Position numbers and translations under genes: made by a program. Below are positions 32,888 to 42,662 of a stretch of 64,000 nt of DNA, one piece after another. Each line of letters starts with the position of its first letter. The stretch's first letter is position 1. Origin of the DNA: Laetiporus sulphureus 93-53 (Eukaryota > Basidiomycota > Agaricomycetes > Polyporales > Laetiporaceae); the NCBI RefSeq assembly GCF_001632365.1, contig NW_024468516.1:404177-468176 (forward strand), read 5' to 3'. The notes beneath the pieces are model-generated. The model made no database searches. It saw nothing but the letters and a program-made list of their open reading frames with translations, and was not told the origin of the DNA.

Positions 32888-35133
32888 TTATCGCTTGCGC
32901 TTGGTCTTCCGGCTGTCCGCAGAAGAATCGTGTGGAGTAGCAGGGGTTAAGGACTGGCCGGCGTCATCTGCCTTCCGCTTTTGCGGTAGAGAACGGGCGT
33001 CGGAGTTGTTTGTTTGCATGGAAGCAGTGTCAAAGACCTCGTCGGGGAAAGCAGTGAGCTGGTCCGTCGACGCATTTGCAACGGGAGTCCCGTCGATGCG
33101 TGTGGAGGGATCGAAGTGGTCAATTACGTCAGGATAACCCAGCTCTGCATTGGTGCTGTTCAGAAACGAATCCAGAAATAGGTCTGAAGAGGGATCTTCA
33201 TAATGCCCGTCGAGGGTGGACGCAAGTGATGCATCGGGATGCAACACGCCCGGTTGGATTCCGTTCGGCACGGGGGTTGTGTAAGCTCCACTTGGCTGCC
33301 CATGACCATTGACTACTCCGTTCGCCGATGATCCCATGCGATTGTCATGCGACTGCGCCGTGAGAGCCTGCGGATCCATTCCCAAATCATGAATGAGACT
33401 TTGCAAGTTGTTTTGCAGCAAATCCATGTCCGCCTCGATCTCCATCGCGTCACGATACGTCCTCTGCAGGCGCGAAGCGTTGTCGAACGGCGGTTCCAGC
33501 GAAGATGCATCATCTCCGCCCGACATGGATGTGTTTAGCATGGGCAAAGAAGATTGTGGCACAGGTGCGGAGACAGGCAGCTCAGGGCGCAAGCGGTTGT
33601 AGTCGGCATAGGTCGGATTGTAGTGTGACAACTGGGTCATGCCATCCTGATGGACGACGTGCCCGGGGTCGGCCTGAGGCGCCATGGGAAAGCTTGGCTG
33701 TGCAGCAAGCGCCTGTATGAGACACTGCATTTGTGCAGGGTTGCTCAGCACTTGTTGGACGGCTGCCTGCCACACATTCTCCGAGTGGCTCGAGGCACTC
33801 GCGTTTGCGGCGATCGAGCTCAAAGCGGACGGCGAGAGAGTAGTCTCGCCCGGAGACACGGTAGCGGCAGGAGCAGTGCGCGGAGGCGCTTCTGTCGCCG
33901 AACCGTGGTTAGAGTTGTTGCCTGTGCTTGTCCTTGATAATACCGCAGTGGGCCGCGTTGGACGCGCCGTATGGCTTGATGTGGCCGAGTTGGTAGCTGA
34001 GCTGACGGGCATCGGCGAAAGCGCCTCTGAGGGCGCAGAGGAAGGTGCAGAGGAAGGCGTCGACGACAGTGGGGGTGTTTCGACAGGAGCAATTTGGCCT
34101 GCGAGACGGTGGGGTTCGTACATTGTGCGTTGCAAAATGTCAAGTGGTAACTCACCAGCAAGGGGGATATCAGTACCCTCTCGCGGGTGCACTGTGTGAG
34201 CGACATTCCCGTCATCCTCGTCATCAGCGTCAACAATTTCCACGGTCTTTCCCTTGGACGACCTGCCGTCACTGATCATAAGCCTCTGTCGAGCGCGCGG
34301 GCCAACGCCTGGAGAGCGACCATCGTCGTTTTTGCCTAACGGTTCGGTGGTGTGTCCAAATACGCCAGCCAAGAATTTGAGAATACGATTGATAATGTCC
34401 TCCTGCTTATCATGTCTCTGACGAGTCAATGTCGCTTCCTCCCATAAGAGATCGTTCGACTTCTTCAGCGCAGCAAGATCGGCGGAGATAGCTTGCTGGT
34501 GACGCTTGATAGCGGCGATACCGTTGAGGATGGATTTGATATCCAGGCCCCGCGCGGCAGAGCCGCTGAGGGAGGTAGACGCGTTGCCGCCATCGAGATC
34601 AGCATCATCGGTATTGTTGTTGGAAGGCTGTTTCCGCTGTATCAAGCAAAGAAGGTCGGGCTGGCCGCGCTGGAAATGGGGGTGTTCGAAGTTCCACGAC
34701 TCGGTATCGGTACCGCTCTTCAACACACCCTGCTGGAGATGCGGGACTTTGTGGAATCCGTACATATTAAGCTGGCGTACGAATGACGTAAACCTTTCAT
34801 GTTTGAACCATCGCCCCAGGACCTCACGGGCAAGTCGTTCGTGGTTGAGAACTGGACACTAGCAGAGCATTATGGCAACTATAACAGAAATTGACCTCGC
34901 TCGCACGCACCATAGAACGAATCCCCGTTCTCTGACCAGCGGATCAGCTCCTCATTTTTGGGATCACTAACGATCCTGTGTGGCGTTGATGAGACCTCGC
35001 TCTATACCCGGGGAGGGATCACCCACTCGTAGAGTTTCTGAGGGAAAGGTGGGACAACCTGACGGGCCGCCTTGCTGAGATGGGATGGCTCCCCTTTCAC
35101 AGGGCGTAATGTGACTTGCTGGTTGGGCAACAT
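32888..35133 (-). CDS. HSF1: Heat shock transcription factor
   Basis: Nuclear regulator with an HSF-type winged-helix domain. Exon 1 (MLPNQQVTLRPVKGEPSHLS, then KAARQVVPPFPQKLYE) splices by a GTGGGT donor to IVSDPKNEELIRWSENGDSF, then VLNHERLAREVLGRWFKHER, FTSFVRQLNMYGFHKVPHLQ and WNFEHPHFQRGQPDLLCLI. This is a complete DNA-binding domain with the recognition helix SFVRQLNMYGFHKV. The heptad region IAAIKRHQQAISADLAALKK fits the HR-A/B trimerisation domain. The rest is Ser/Thr/Ala-rich and acidic, likely activation sequence, ending in a basic KRKR. Length is about 710 residues. No Skn7-type receiver domain is present. A 57-nt in-frame segment (34099-34155) has good splice signals and may be an intron. 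Confidence 0.9.
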
Positions 35134-35508
35134 GGCAGAAGAAGACAAAGGAGGACGCAATACAAATACAGGAAGAACTCAAGTGTAAGCTGGGTGAGCG
35201 CGAGAAAGCCTGACTTCAGCCACCGTGTCGCGAATCGCTACCGACCAAACAGAGCTCAACCTAAATGTGGCAGGCTCGGAAAACATTCAGCCACAGAAAT
35301 ATAACCTCAGACTCTGCACTGCCTGCTCGACCACTCGGACCACACTGCGGCTCCCCCTTCCCACACCTTCATCCAGAAGATCAACCTTGACGTGGTTAGC
35401 GACTAGAAGTCGATGAGAGAGCCAACCTTCTGGCGCATCGTCGCCTCCCATTGACCACCCAGTACGACTCGAGACACAGCAGCGTCCTCGCAGCATGAGC
35501 TTCACCAC
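35134..35508. other. Promoter-side gap between HSF and COG6
   Basis: 375 bp between the HSF start and the stop codon of the COG6 gene, both on the minus strand. It should hold the HSF promoter and leader and the COG6 3' end. I looked for a canonical nGAAnnTTCn array that would suggest autoregulation and found none. Confidence 0.4.
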
Positions 35509-38500
35509 CTACACAGCTGTGGTTTCGTCCACCTGCTCAGGCTCGTGTAGCCCGAAGATCTGGTACAGCAGGTGCACCTGCCCGAACGGGCGCTCACTTC
35601 CTAGTAATGTTGCCGCCGCCTCGTATCTGTTCTCCGGCCTCCGAACCTCCTCGCATAGACGTCGGTACGCTCCCGCCAGCCGCTGCAGTGCTGCCTGGTG
35701 CACGCGCGCCGCGAGACTCTGCACCGTCAGCTGAGCCAGCCGCGGAGATTCCACGACTCCCGGTCCGGAAAGCCAGTCTGAGAAGCGACGCAGCGCAGCT
35801 TGGACTCGTGCAGGTTGAGCGGCAGGTATGTGTGATAGAGGCTCCTGTGATATGCGCGACATCATGAATGCACTGCCCTTGCTATGTCGGTGAGAAACCT
35901 ACGCTCGGCTGACGACTATCGATTGCGACGAGCACTTCTTCCAGTCCGGCGTTCCGGAGAATGTTCTTGTACTATTAGTATTGACAAAGCATTAGTTGGA
36001 AACGTGTCATGACGCAAGTAGACCACACACGTGTTCCTCCGTCAGTTGCAATACTTTCGCTTCCACCAAACCTTGTATGACACCTTGCTTTTGGAATGTG
36101 AACGCGAATGGCTCGATGACGCTCTGCAGGTATGTGAGGGTGTTGAGGACGAACACCGTCTTGTCCCATTCAGGTTGAAGCTTCTGCTTCTTTTCGGCGG
36201 ATGTGAGGCAAGTCTCGATCGCCGGATCAACCATCTTGTCGAGGATGTCGCGGAAGCCTGCATGCAATTGTTCCTCCGTCTCGTCACCAAGTAACGACGA
36301 GTCGTATACTAGCATGACTTCACGCAGCACCTGTGCGTGGTCAAGAATGACTAGCGGTGGGGAGACGCTTCGGTCATCGAGATCCTAAGAATTCTCTGCT
36401 TAGCGATCTTCGCGAAATCGATCAATAGGAGTGTGACATACAGGCGGTACGCGCAGCAGCGAACGACCTTGCGCGTTGATAGAACCGATGAACACCTGAT
36501 ACGCCATGTCCGTCATCCTGTGTCACTGCGGAATCAGTACATGTCGCATTATGCAATCCCCATCAGCTCACGCACTGTTTCAATGCCTTGAAAAGCACTG
36601 CATCTCCACCAACCGTGCGCTGCATCGTCAACGTGTAGAATTGCAGCAGATTCGCGATCTTGTATGACGTGATGCTGCTCTCCTGTGACCGCACTGTCTG
36701 CTGCACCCTGTTCTAGAAGCATCAAATCAGCCTGCGTGAAACCTACGTTGCCCGAAAAGCTGCACCGACCTGCAAAGGCGTGCAGAGTTTTGCCACAGCG
36801 GCATCCATCAGCTCACCCATCCATTCTTCTTCTTCACTCTGGGAGAACGTCCGCACGCTTCCGACCATGCGGCCGTCCCCTTTCACACCAAAGAGCCCCT
36901 CCAAGAACTCTCGCTCCGCGGCAATCGCCTGATGTACCCAAGCTAGCATATCCCCCATATATCGCAGCGGGTCGTGCGCGTGCAGTTCAATCGGTCGAGG
37001 CAATCCGCCGGGACCTCCGCGCGTGAGTGCCTCGGTGAACACAGTCAGCAACGTCGCTTGACGTGTTTGAGACAGATAAGTAAGCGCCTCGCTAGGCACA
37101 AAGAAGTGAATACACGTTCGGAAGGTTTGGCGAATAAATAGGCCACATACGTCAGTAGCTCGGGGCGATGTCGTAGCCTCCGCACGGCTTCGCACATAGA
37201 AGGGCTGACTTCCAGCTGAGCGTCCCGACCCATCTGCCGGAACTCAAAGCAGCACCAGCGGAAGATCTTCTGGTGTGCTTGCTCCAGGTATCCAGATGTT
37301 GCAGACAGTATGTCCAGTCTATTGTCCAGGAGGTTGGTCAAAGTATGAAGGCAAGCCTGTAGTAAGAAATACCTACCCGGCTTTCGTCGGACCATCCTCG
37401 CCAGTCATCAAGACGCGACAGTCGTCTCTGATCCTCTGCGTCTTATCCATGGCAGCGAAAAACCGTTGATCGACAGGTACGTCCCGCGAGGTGATGGCTT
37501 CTTTTTCGTCCTCGCTGAGGGTGAACTTCGACAGAAACAAGGAGACTATGGACTGTCGGGTAGTTATCACTTGCCTGGTTGAAGTATGTAAATTCACTGT
37601 CGTCGTAGACAGTGGGCCCCGCTCACCTCTCATCTCGCAGACTGCCTGCTCGATCTAAAAGAGACTTGCATGCTTCGTTCGTTTCTTCCAGCTGCACCTG
37701 CGCCTCATCACACCTCATGCGCATGGCAGCAAGATGGCCGTGCAAAGTATCGAGTTGCTGTATGGTCGGTGAAAGTGCATGAGCGTACAAGTCAGGATCC
37801 AGCGGAAAAGCCTGCCATATGTTCATTGGGGGGAGTTCCCAGAGACAGCGAATGTAAGGCCGGTGAATGCACGCTATTATCGTACCAGACAACCAACATT
37901 CCAGAAACTGCGTAGAATGCAGTCGGCCTGAGAACGCTTCCCCATCAACCAAGGCGAACCTAGCAGACGGCTCCGCCCGGCAACGAGGCGTACTCGGCAG
38001 ACACGCCATGCAGAGAGGAAGGGCAAATTGACACAGAAGGGCTCGGATCTGTGACGCGAAGTACGCGCACAGGGGCTCATGGCCTGGCCCAGAGAGCGGA
38101 AACGGATAATTACCTTGTCAACCTCTCCAAATGCCAGCAGGAACTTACGACTGGACTCAGCAAGCTTGTTCTCCACGTCCCGGCGGAGGTTCCTCCGCGC
38201 GCGGGCAGCAATGTCCCCAGAAACGTCGTCAGCAGCAACCACACCGCTGGCAGCGAGCTTCCCTGATATTCGAGATGCGTCGGTCTCATCCAGGCCGTCT
38301 TGATCTATGCTCTTGTCATCTCGAACCACGCTCTTGCCTTTCGCATGTACGGACGCGCTGGGCGGTGGCGCATACAGCTCCGAGAGCACGTGCAGGGCCT
38401 CCTTGGTGGCCTCATCATCAAAATTTGCACCGAGAACCTTGTATAGACGTAGAGAAATTGGGTTATGAGGTTGCGAGGGAGAGGCGAGAGACGGTCTGGA

Positions 38501-38530
38501 GGGAGAGGGGGAGAGAGAGACAGCACTCAT
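35509..38530 (-). CDS. COG6: Conserved oligomeric Golgi complex subunit 6
   Basis: Lobe-B subunit of the COG tether, which directs retrograde vesicles within the Golgi. Recognised from the N-terminal [20 protein letters not shown] and LHVLSELY region, the coiled region [20 protein letters not shown] then [12 protein letters not shown], then [43 protein letters not shown]-like [14 protein letters not shown] and the helical C-terminal blocks ([32 protein letters not shown]). Roughly a dozen short introns are required and not every boundary was resolved. I chose the ATG at 38530; an in-frame ATG 24 bp upstream would add eight residues. It is divergently paired with the COA1-like gene and ends at TTAV. 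Confidence 0.88.
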
Positions 38531-38723
38531 GGTGACTGCCGAATAAGCGCCCATCCCAACGCGTCTTGCCCGGTCGCGATCGGTGATTCGGACGCGTCGG
38601 TTTGCATGCGTTCGCCCCCCTTTCCCTTTGCAACTCTCCGCACTGGCGTCGTCCTGTCGGCAGCCTTGACTACTTGAAGTTAAAGAGCATCATCCCGTAC
38701 GACTACAGAACGCAGCCATCATC
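38531..38723. promoter_or_regulatory. Divergent promoter, COG6 / COA1-like gene
   Basis: 193 bp between the opposed starts, containing two ACGCGT hexamers (near 38568 and 38594). Since this hexamer is frequent in the window, significance is uncertain. Confidence 0.45.
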
Positions 38724-39544
38724 ATGTCTCGAGCTGCCGCCAGGCTTTCCTTTCTCCCCGCCCGCTGCCTGCGCAACCGATCTGCGGTGAGAGGCTCCTC
38801 GAGGGCATATACAACCACGGCAGAGCTGCCTCGACCGCCTCCCAAGGATTCCCCGGAGGCGGAGGTCTTCGCGGCGCCATCCAAGCCCCGTCCCTACAAG
38901 CGGCCACAGAGAGACTTACCTCCTCTCCAGGTATGCTGCTTTCACATCGGAACTCCGCGTAGACTTGGCTGATTCCCCGAATCCCATAAAGAGGCGGTGG
39001 CCCATCATCCTCGCGTTCAGCACCGTCGGCGTCGCCTCCTGGGGCGCGTTCCTCGCATGGAGCCATAACCAGGAGAGGCTTCATAGCTCAATCGTCCGGC
39101 AGATACTGGAGAACCTGCGTGACAGTCCTGAGCTGAACGCGGTGCTGGGCGACGCGATCCGCCCCGAGCCCATCTGGTGGCTGAACGGCGACCCCTGGAT
39201 CAACGGTTCGGTGAGTCCCCTGTGAGCGTACCGGGATGCATGAGCCGTGGTGATAGCGGCTCCGACAGGTCCATATGATGCAGGGCAACATTGATGTGAG
39301 CTTCAGGATCAAGGGCCACAAGGGTATGTGTGCTTTAATCCCTATATGACGAAGTTACTCACCCTTATGCAGGCTCAGGAACACTATATTTCACAAGCAT
39401 ACGTAAAGCCAAAGGCGAACCATTCACCATCAGTGCGTAGTGCCCACTTGTCCTTATGCTTCCGGGTCTCAACTCCGTGCAGTTCGTTATAAGGTCATAG
39501 CCGACGATGGCACTGAGGTTGACATTCCGTCACAATCACACTAA
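38724..39544 (+). CDS. COA1: Coa1-like mitochondrial inner-membrane assembly protein
   Basis: Coa1-family proteins assist cytochrome c oxidase assembly (Cox1 maturation, Shy1 interaction). The N-terminus MSRAAARLSFLPARCLRNRS is Arg-rich and lacks acidic residues, a mitochondrial presequence. After the first intron a transmembrane segment begins PIILAFSTVGVASWGAFLAW, followed by the intermembrane-space domain: SIVRQILENLRDSPELNAVL, GDAIRPEPIWWLNGDPWING, MMQGNIDVSFRIKGHKGSGT and LYFTSIRKAKGEPFTI. The core LGDAI...GNIDVSFRIKG...G is the Coa1/Tim21-like signature. Four to five short introns give a protein of about 180 residues ending DIPSQSH. Tim21 is a possible alternative; the GDAI-N motif favours Coa1. 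Confidence 0.82.
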
Positions 39545-39895
39545 GCTTACAGGTACCATACTTCCGATAGAAGTTTAATGACTGATGGACATAGAATACC
39601 ACCCCAATGTAGACCTTCCGCCATGACATTCGGAGGCCTCAGCGAGTAGCGACAGTCAGATCGGACTTTTAACAAGCAGTCTGCTTCATACGCGTCATGT
39701 CGCCCACGAAAAATCATCCACGGCTTCGCGTCGCGGACGGTGAAGTAATGTCACGCTACACTAGCACAGGCCATCTAATACTGTACTGTACGGCCATCCG
39801 TCAAAACACTATAAGAATCGAATCACGCTCAAACTCTTACGCATCAACGGGAGCTCAGAACCGGTGCCCCTGCAGTGACGTCAGTTTCGTATCCC
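39545..39895. other. Convergent intergenic region, COA1 to PDA1
   Basis: About 350 bp with two converging 3' ends. It contains only short open frames without motifs. No RNA gene or repeat was noticed. Confidence 0.4.
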
Positions 39896-41457
39896 TCAGA
39901 GCGAGGACTCGAAACGACCCACCTCCTCACGCTCCCGACCACGCAGGAAAGGCGGCTCATGGCCCTCGGCATAGACAGAAGCCCAGAGGTCCGAATCGGG
40001 AGGGAAGGGCGCCTTCTTGGCTTCCTCAACAGCAGCATCAACCTCTGCTTTCGCGTCCTTGTCGAGTTTCTATGGCACAATGCGTTAGTGAGATGCGTGA
40101 GTATATAAGTAGAGCGCGGCGTGCCTTCAGACCCTCCTCAGTCGCCAGACCCCAGTCCGCCAGATAGCTCTGCAGGCCACGGATAGGGTCGTTTGTACTG
40201 CGTACGCGCTGGATTTCCTCACGCGTACGATAACTCGTTCCAGGGTCGGACATCCTGAACATTAACGATCCATCATTTGGGTTGTGAGAGATAGTGAGGG
40301 CGCGACGTACGAGTGACCGCCGTAGCGATACGTGACGAATTCAAGTATTATAGGGCCCTTTCCATCCAGAACCCACTGCTTGGTGTGCTCCACAGCCTTC
40401 ACGACCGCGAGGACGTCCATACCATTCGCCTAGATACAGGGTTTAGTACTGGTCTAGAGTGCTGCAAGGAATACGTTACCTGAATGCCTGGGATCTGGTC
40501 ACCACGAGTATAATACTGAGTGTTGGACGAGCTCCGCTCCGCCGAGGTACCCATCCCGTACTTGTTGTTCTCGCAGACGAACACGCATGGCAGGTTCCAT
40601 AGCTTGGCCTATCATCACATATTTGTATGGCATAGTGAGCTTTAGGTTGGATTGTGAGTAACGACAAACGCACCATGTTGAAAGCCTCGAACACCTGTCC
40701 CTGGTTACTCGCGCCATCGCCATACATCGTGTACGTCGCGATTGGCTTTTCCAGGTACTTCGCTGCGAATGCGAGGCCAGCACCAAGCGGGACTTGCGCG
40801 CCAACGATACCGTGCCCGCCCTGGAAGGACTCCGTAAAGACGTGCATGGAGCCACCCTTGCCCTTCGAGATACCGGTTTTGCGGCCGAGAAGCTCGCTGA
40901 TGAGCGCAAAGACGCTCCCACCGCGCAAGACGGCGAACGGATGTGTGCGATAGGCCGAGATGATGTTGTCCTGGGGCGTCAGCACGTGCGTCATGCCGAC
41001 CGAGACAGCTTCCTGATTGCAGGTAGCCGCCAGACACGCGTCAGAATGCGCGCGACGGGGGAGCTATGCGGGCTGCGCACCTGTCCGATTGCGAGATGAC
41101 AGAAACCGCGGATGAGCTTCTGCTTGTAGAGGGCGTCCGCGGCTTGCTCCATACGGCGCATGGTGCTCATGAGCTTGTACATTTTGAGGAGGCCATCCTT
41201 GGTCACCTCGAGATCACGCGTCGGGGGGTCGGTCTTGAACCCATGGAAGGACTCCTCGTGAAGCGTGACCATGAAGGGCTCGGAGTGCGACGCCTCCTCC
41301 TTCAACTGCGTCGTGTCCGCTGCCGTCTGGAGCGCGCGGACTAGAGGCTATGTAACGCGGACAGTGAGTCTGGGAAGAGTAAGAGACGACGTCCGGCATC
41401 CCTTACAGTTTTGCGAGTGCGAGGAAGGCTAGCGCGTAACCGGGCGAGGGAGGCCAT
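39896..41457 (-). CDS. PDA1: Pyruvate dehydrogenase E1 component, alpha subunit
   Basis: Mitochondrial matrix subunit that, with E1 beta, decarboxylates pyruvate using thiamine diphosphate. The start [17 protein letters not shown] is a mitochondrial presequence. The enzyme body includes [67 protein letters not shown] and [19 protein letters not shown]. The thiamine diphosphate motif runs from [18 protein letters not shown] to [14 protein letters not shown]. The regulatory phosphorylation loop [20 protein letters not shown] has the target serines, so control by PDH kinase is likely. It ends GRFESSL. Six or more short introns interrupt it. Length is about 410 residues, as expected. The start is the first ATG and yields the presequence. 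Confidence 0.96.
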
Positions 41458-41717
41458 GGTGGATAGAGAAAAGATGAGCAAGCGCGTCGCTGGCGATGGG
41501 GATGGGCATTCATGAGGGACGCGGGCCGGCTCGTCACGCCACTTGCTGGTCAGTCCACACATGCTTCATCATGCATTGGAATTCACACATCGCTGAGAAC
41601 GATGAGCAAGCATTCTTTGGACCTCAGTCGTTCTGTTCTAATCTAGGGACAGCTAATATACAAGATCATGGTTTCCTGCTATTCACACTCATCTGCGTCA
41701 TTTTAGTGAATAACAAA

Positions 41718-42261
41718 TTATGCCTTCTGATCGCGCGCAAGAATGTCCTCGACCCGCTTGACCTTGCCTTCGTTGCCTGTGCCCGGCTCGATCTCCTTGT
41801 CGACTCGCGTGCCAATGCGAATGTCAGTCGCAATGCGCGGCGCGCCCTTCGCATGCACCGCGGCGTGACAATCATGAATGGCTTGCATAACGGCGGACCA
41901 CGGGCCCTCTGGAACTCGCGTTAGCTCTGCATGAGACTCATCGACCCAGTGGACTTACCTATGTTGGTTCCGTAACCACTGAACAGTGATCAGTTAGATG
42001 GACTGTCGTGCCCTGCATGTTAAACGAAGCACGACTTACTGCATCTAAGAATTTCGCAGTACTTCTGAGGTAGTTTCTGCCAGCAGCTATGTAAGATACA
42101 CACCTTGTGCTTTAATCCGGTCTTGTCAAGCACGCGAGCGCACTCCGCAACATACTCTGCGACCTATATAATGATGTTGTAATCAGCGGCACTGCAAATC
42201 TTAGATATTCACGTACGGATGGTTCTGCGGTGCCCATTGGCACCAGGCAGAAATCTATCAT
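41718..42261 (-). CDS. ECM15: UPF0045 / MTH1187 family protein (Ecm15-like)
   Basis: A small protein of roughly 100 residues in the UPF0045 family; relatives form ferredoxin-like tetramers and some bind thiamine-type ligands. The spliced product reads MIDFCLVPMGTAEPS, VAEYVAECARVLDKTGLKHK, MH-GYGTNIE, GPWSAVMQAIHDCHAAVHAK, GAPRIATDIRIGTRVDKEIE and ends ILARDQKA. Family-typical residues CLVPMGT, SVAEYV, YGTNIEG-W and TDIRIGTR-DK are all present. A 5-nt exon (42040-42044) is needed to join KHK to GYGTNIE. The final intron most likely ends at GTTCCAG, giving IEGPW. Length and start agree with the family. It follows PDA1 on the same strand and is divergent from GID5. Confidence 0.85.
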
Positions 42262-42662
42262 GTCACACCATCAGCTTCTGTGGTTCGCTATATTCGCCGT
42301 TGTGCACCTGCAACAGCATAGAGATCGTCTGTCTTCTGAGCCATTGGCGTAAGAGAATGATATGCGGAAGAGCTTTGGCTAGCCCGGAGCGTCGATCGAG
42401 GCACGCGGGGTAATTTGGCACACCGCGGCACACGCTTTTGGACATGCATCCTCCTCGACCTCTCCAGGCCACCGCTTGCGTCCTTTTCTCTTTACCAACT
42501 GTCGACTGATTGCACCGTCTCAATTGCGTTACCTCTCTCTTGAACTTGGACAGGCTGTCAGCCAGTAGGCTGTCTCCTAGTACCCGCAGCTCCCGGGTGG
42601 GCTCCTAGTGGTCACCCTTGTATTATGAACATTAAAGCGCAGGCTATTTGCATTCTACCACC
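42262..42662. promoter_or_regulatory. Divergent promoter, ECM15 / GID5
   Basis: 401 bp between opposed starts. A minus-strand open frame (42263-42523) lies directly upstream of ECM15 but shows no motif and is probably leader sequence. No other element was recognised. Confidence 0.45.

Noticed and set aside
34985..35133. Apparent frameshift in the HSF DNA-binding domain near PPF-QKLYE
   Set aside because: Rereading gave CCA CCT TTC CCT CAG AAA, which stays in frame. A GTGGGT donor then joins QKLYE to IVSDP without any break.
38560..38600. Two ACGCGT hexamers upstream of COA1/COG6 as cell-cycle boxes
   Set aside because: The hexamer is expected about 15 times by chance in 64 kb and also occurs within coding sequence. 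Neither gene is an expected S-phase target.
41496..41924. A 142-codon plus-strand open frame downstream of the PDA1 start
   Set aside because: It overlaps the antisense of ECM15 coding sequence, which has clear family motifs. The plus-strand frame has none.
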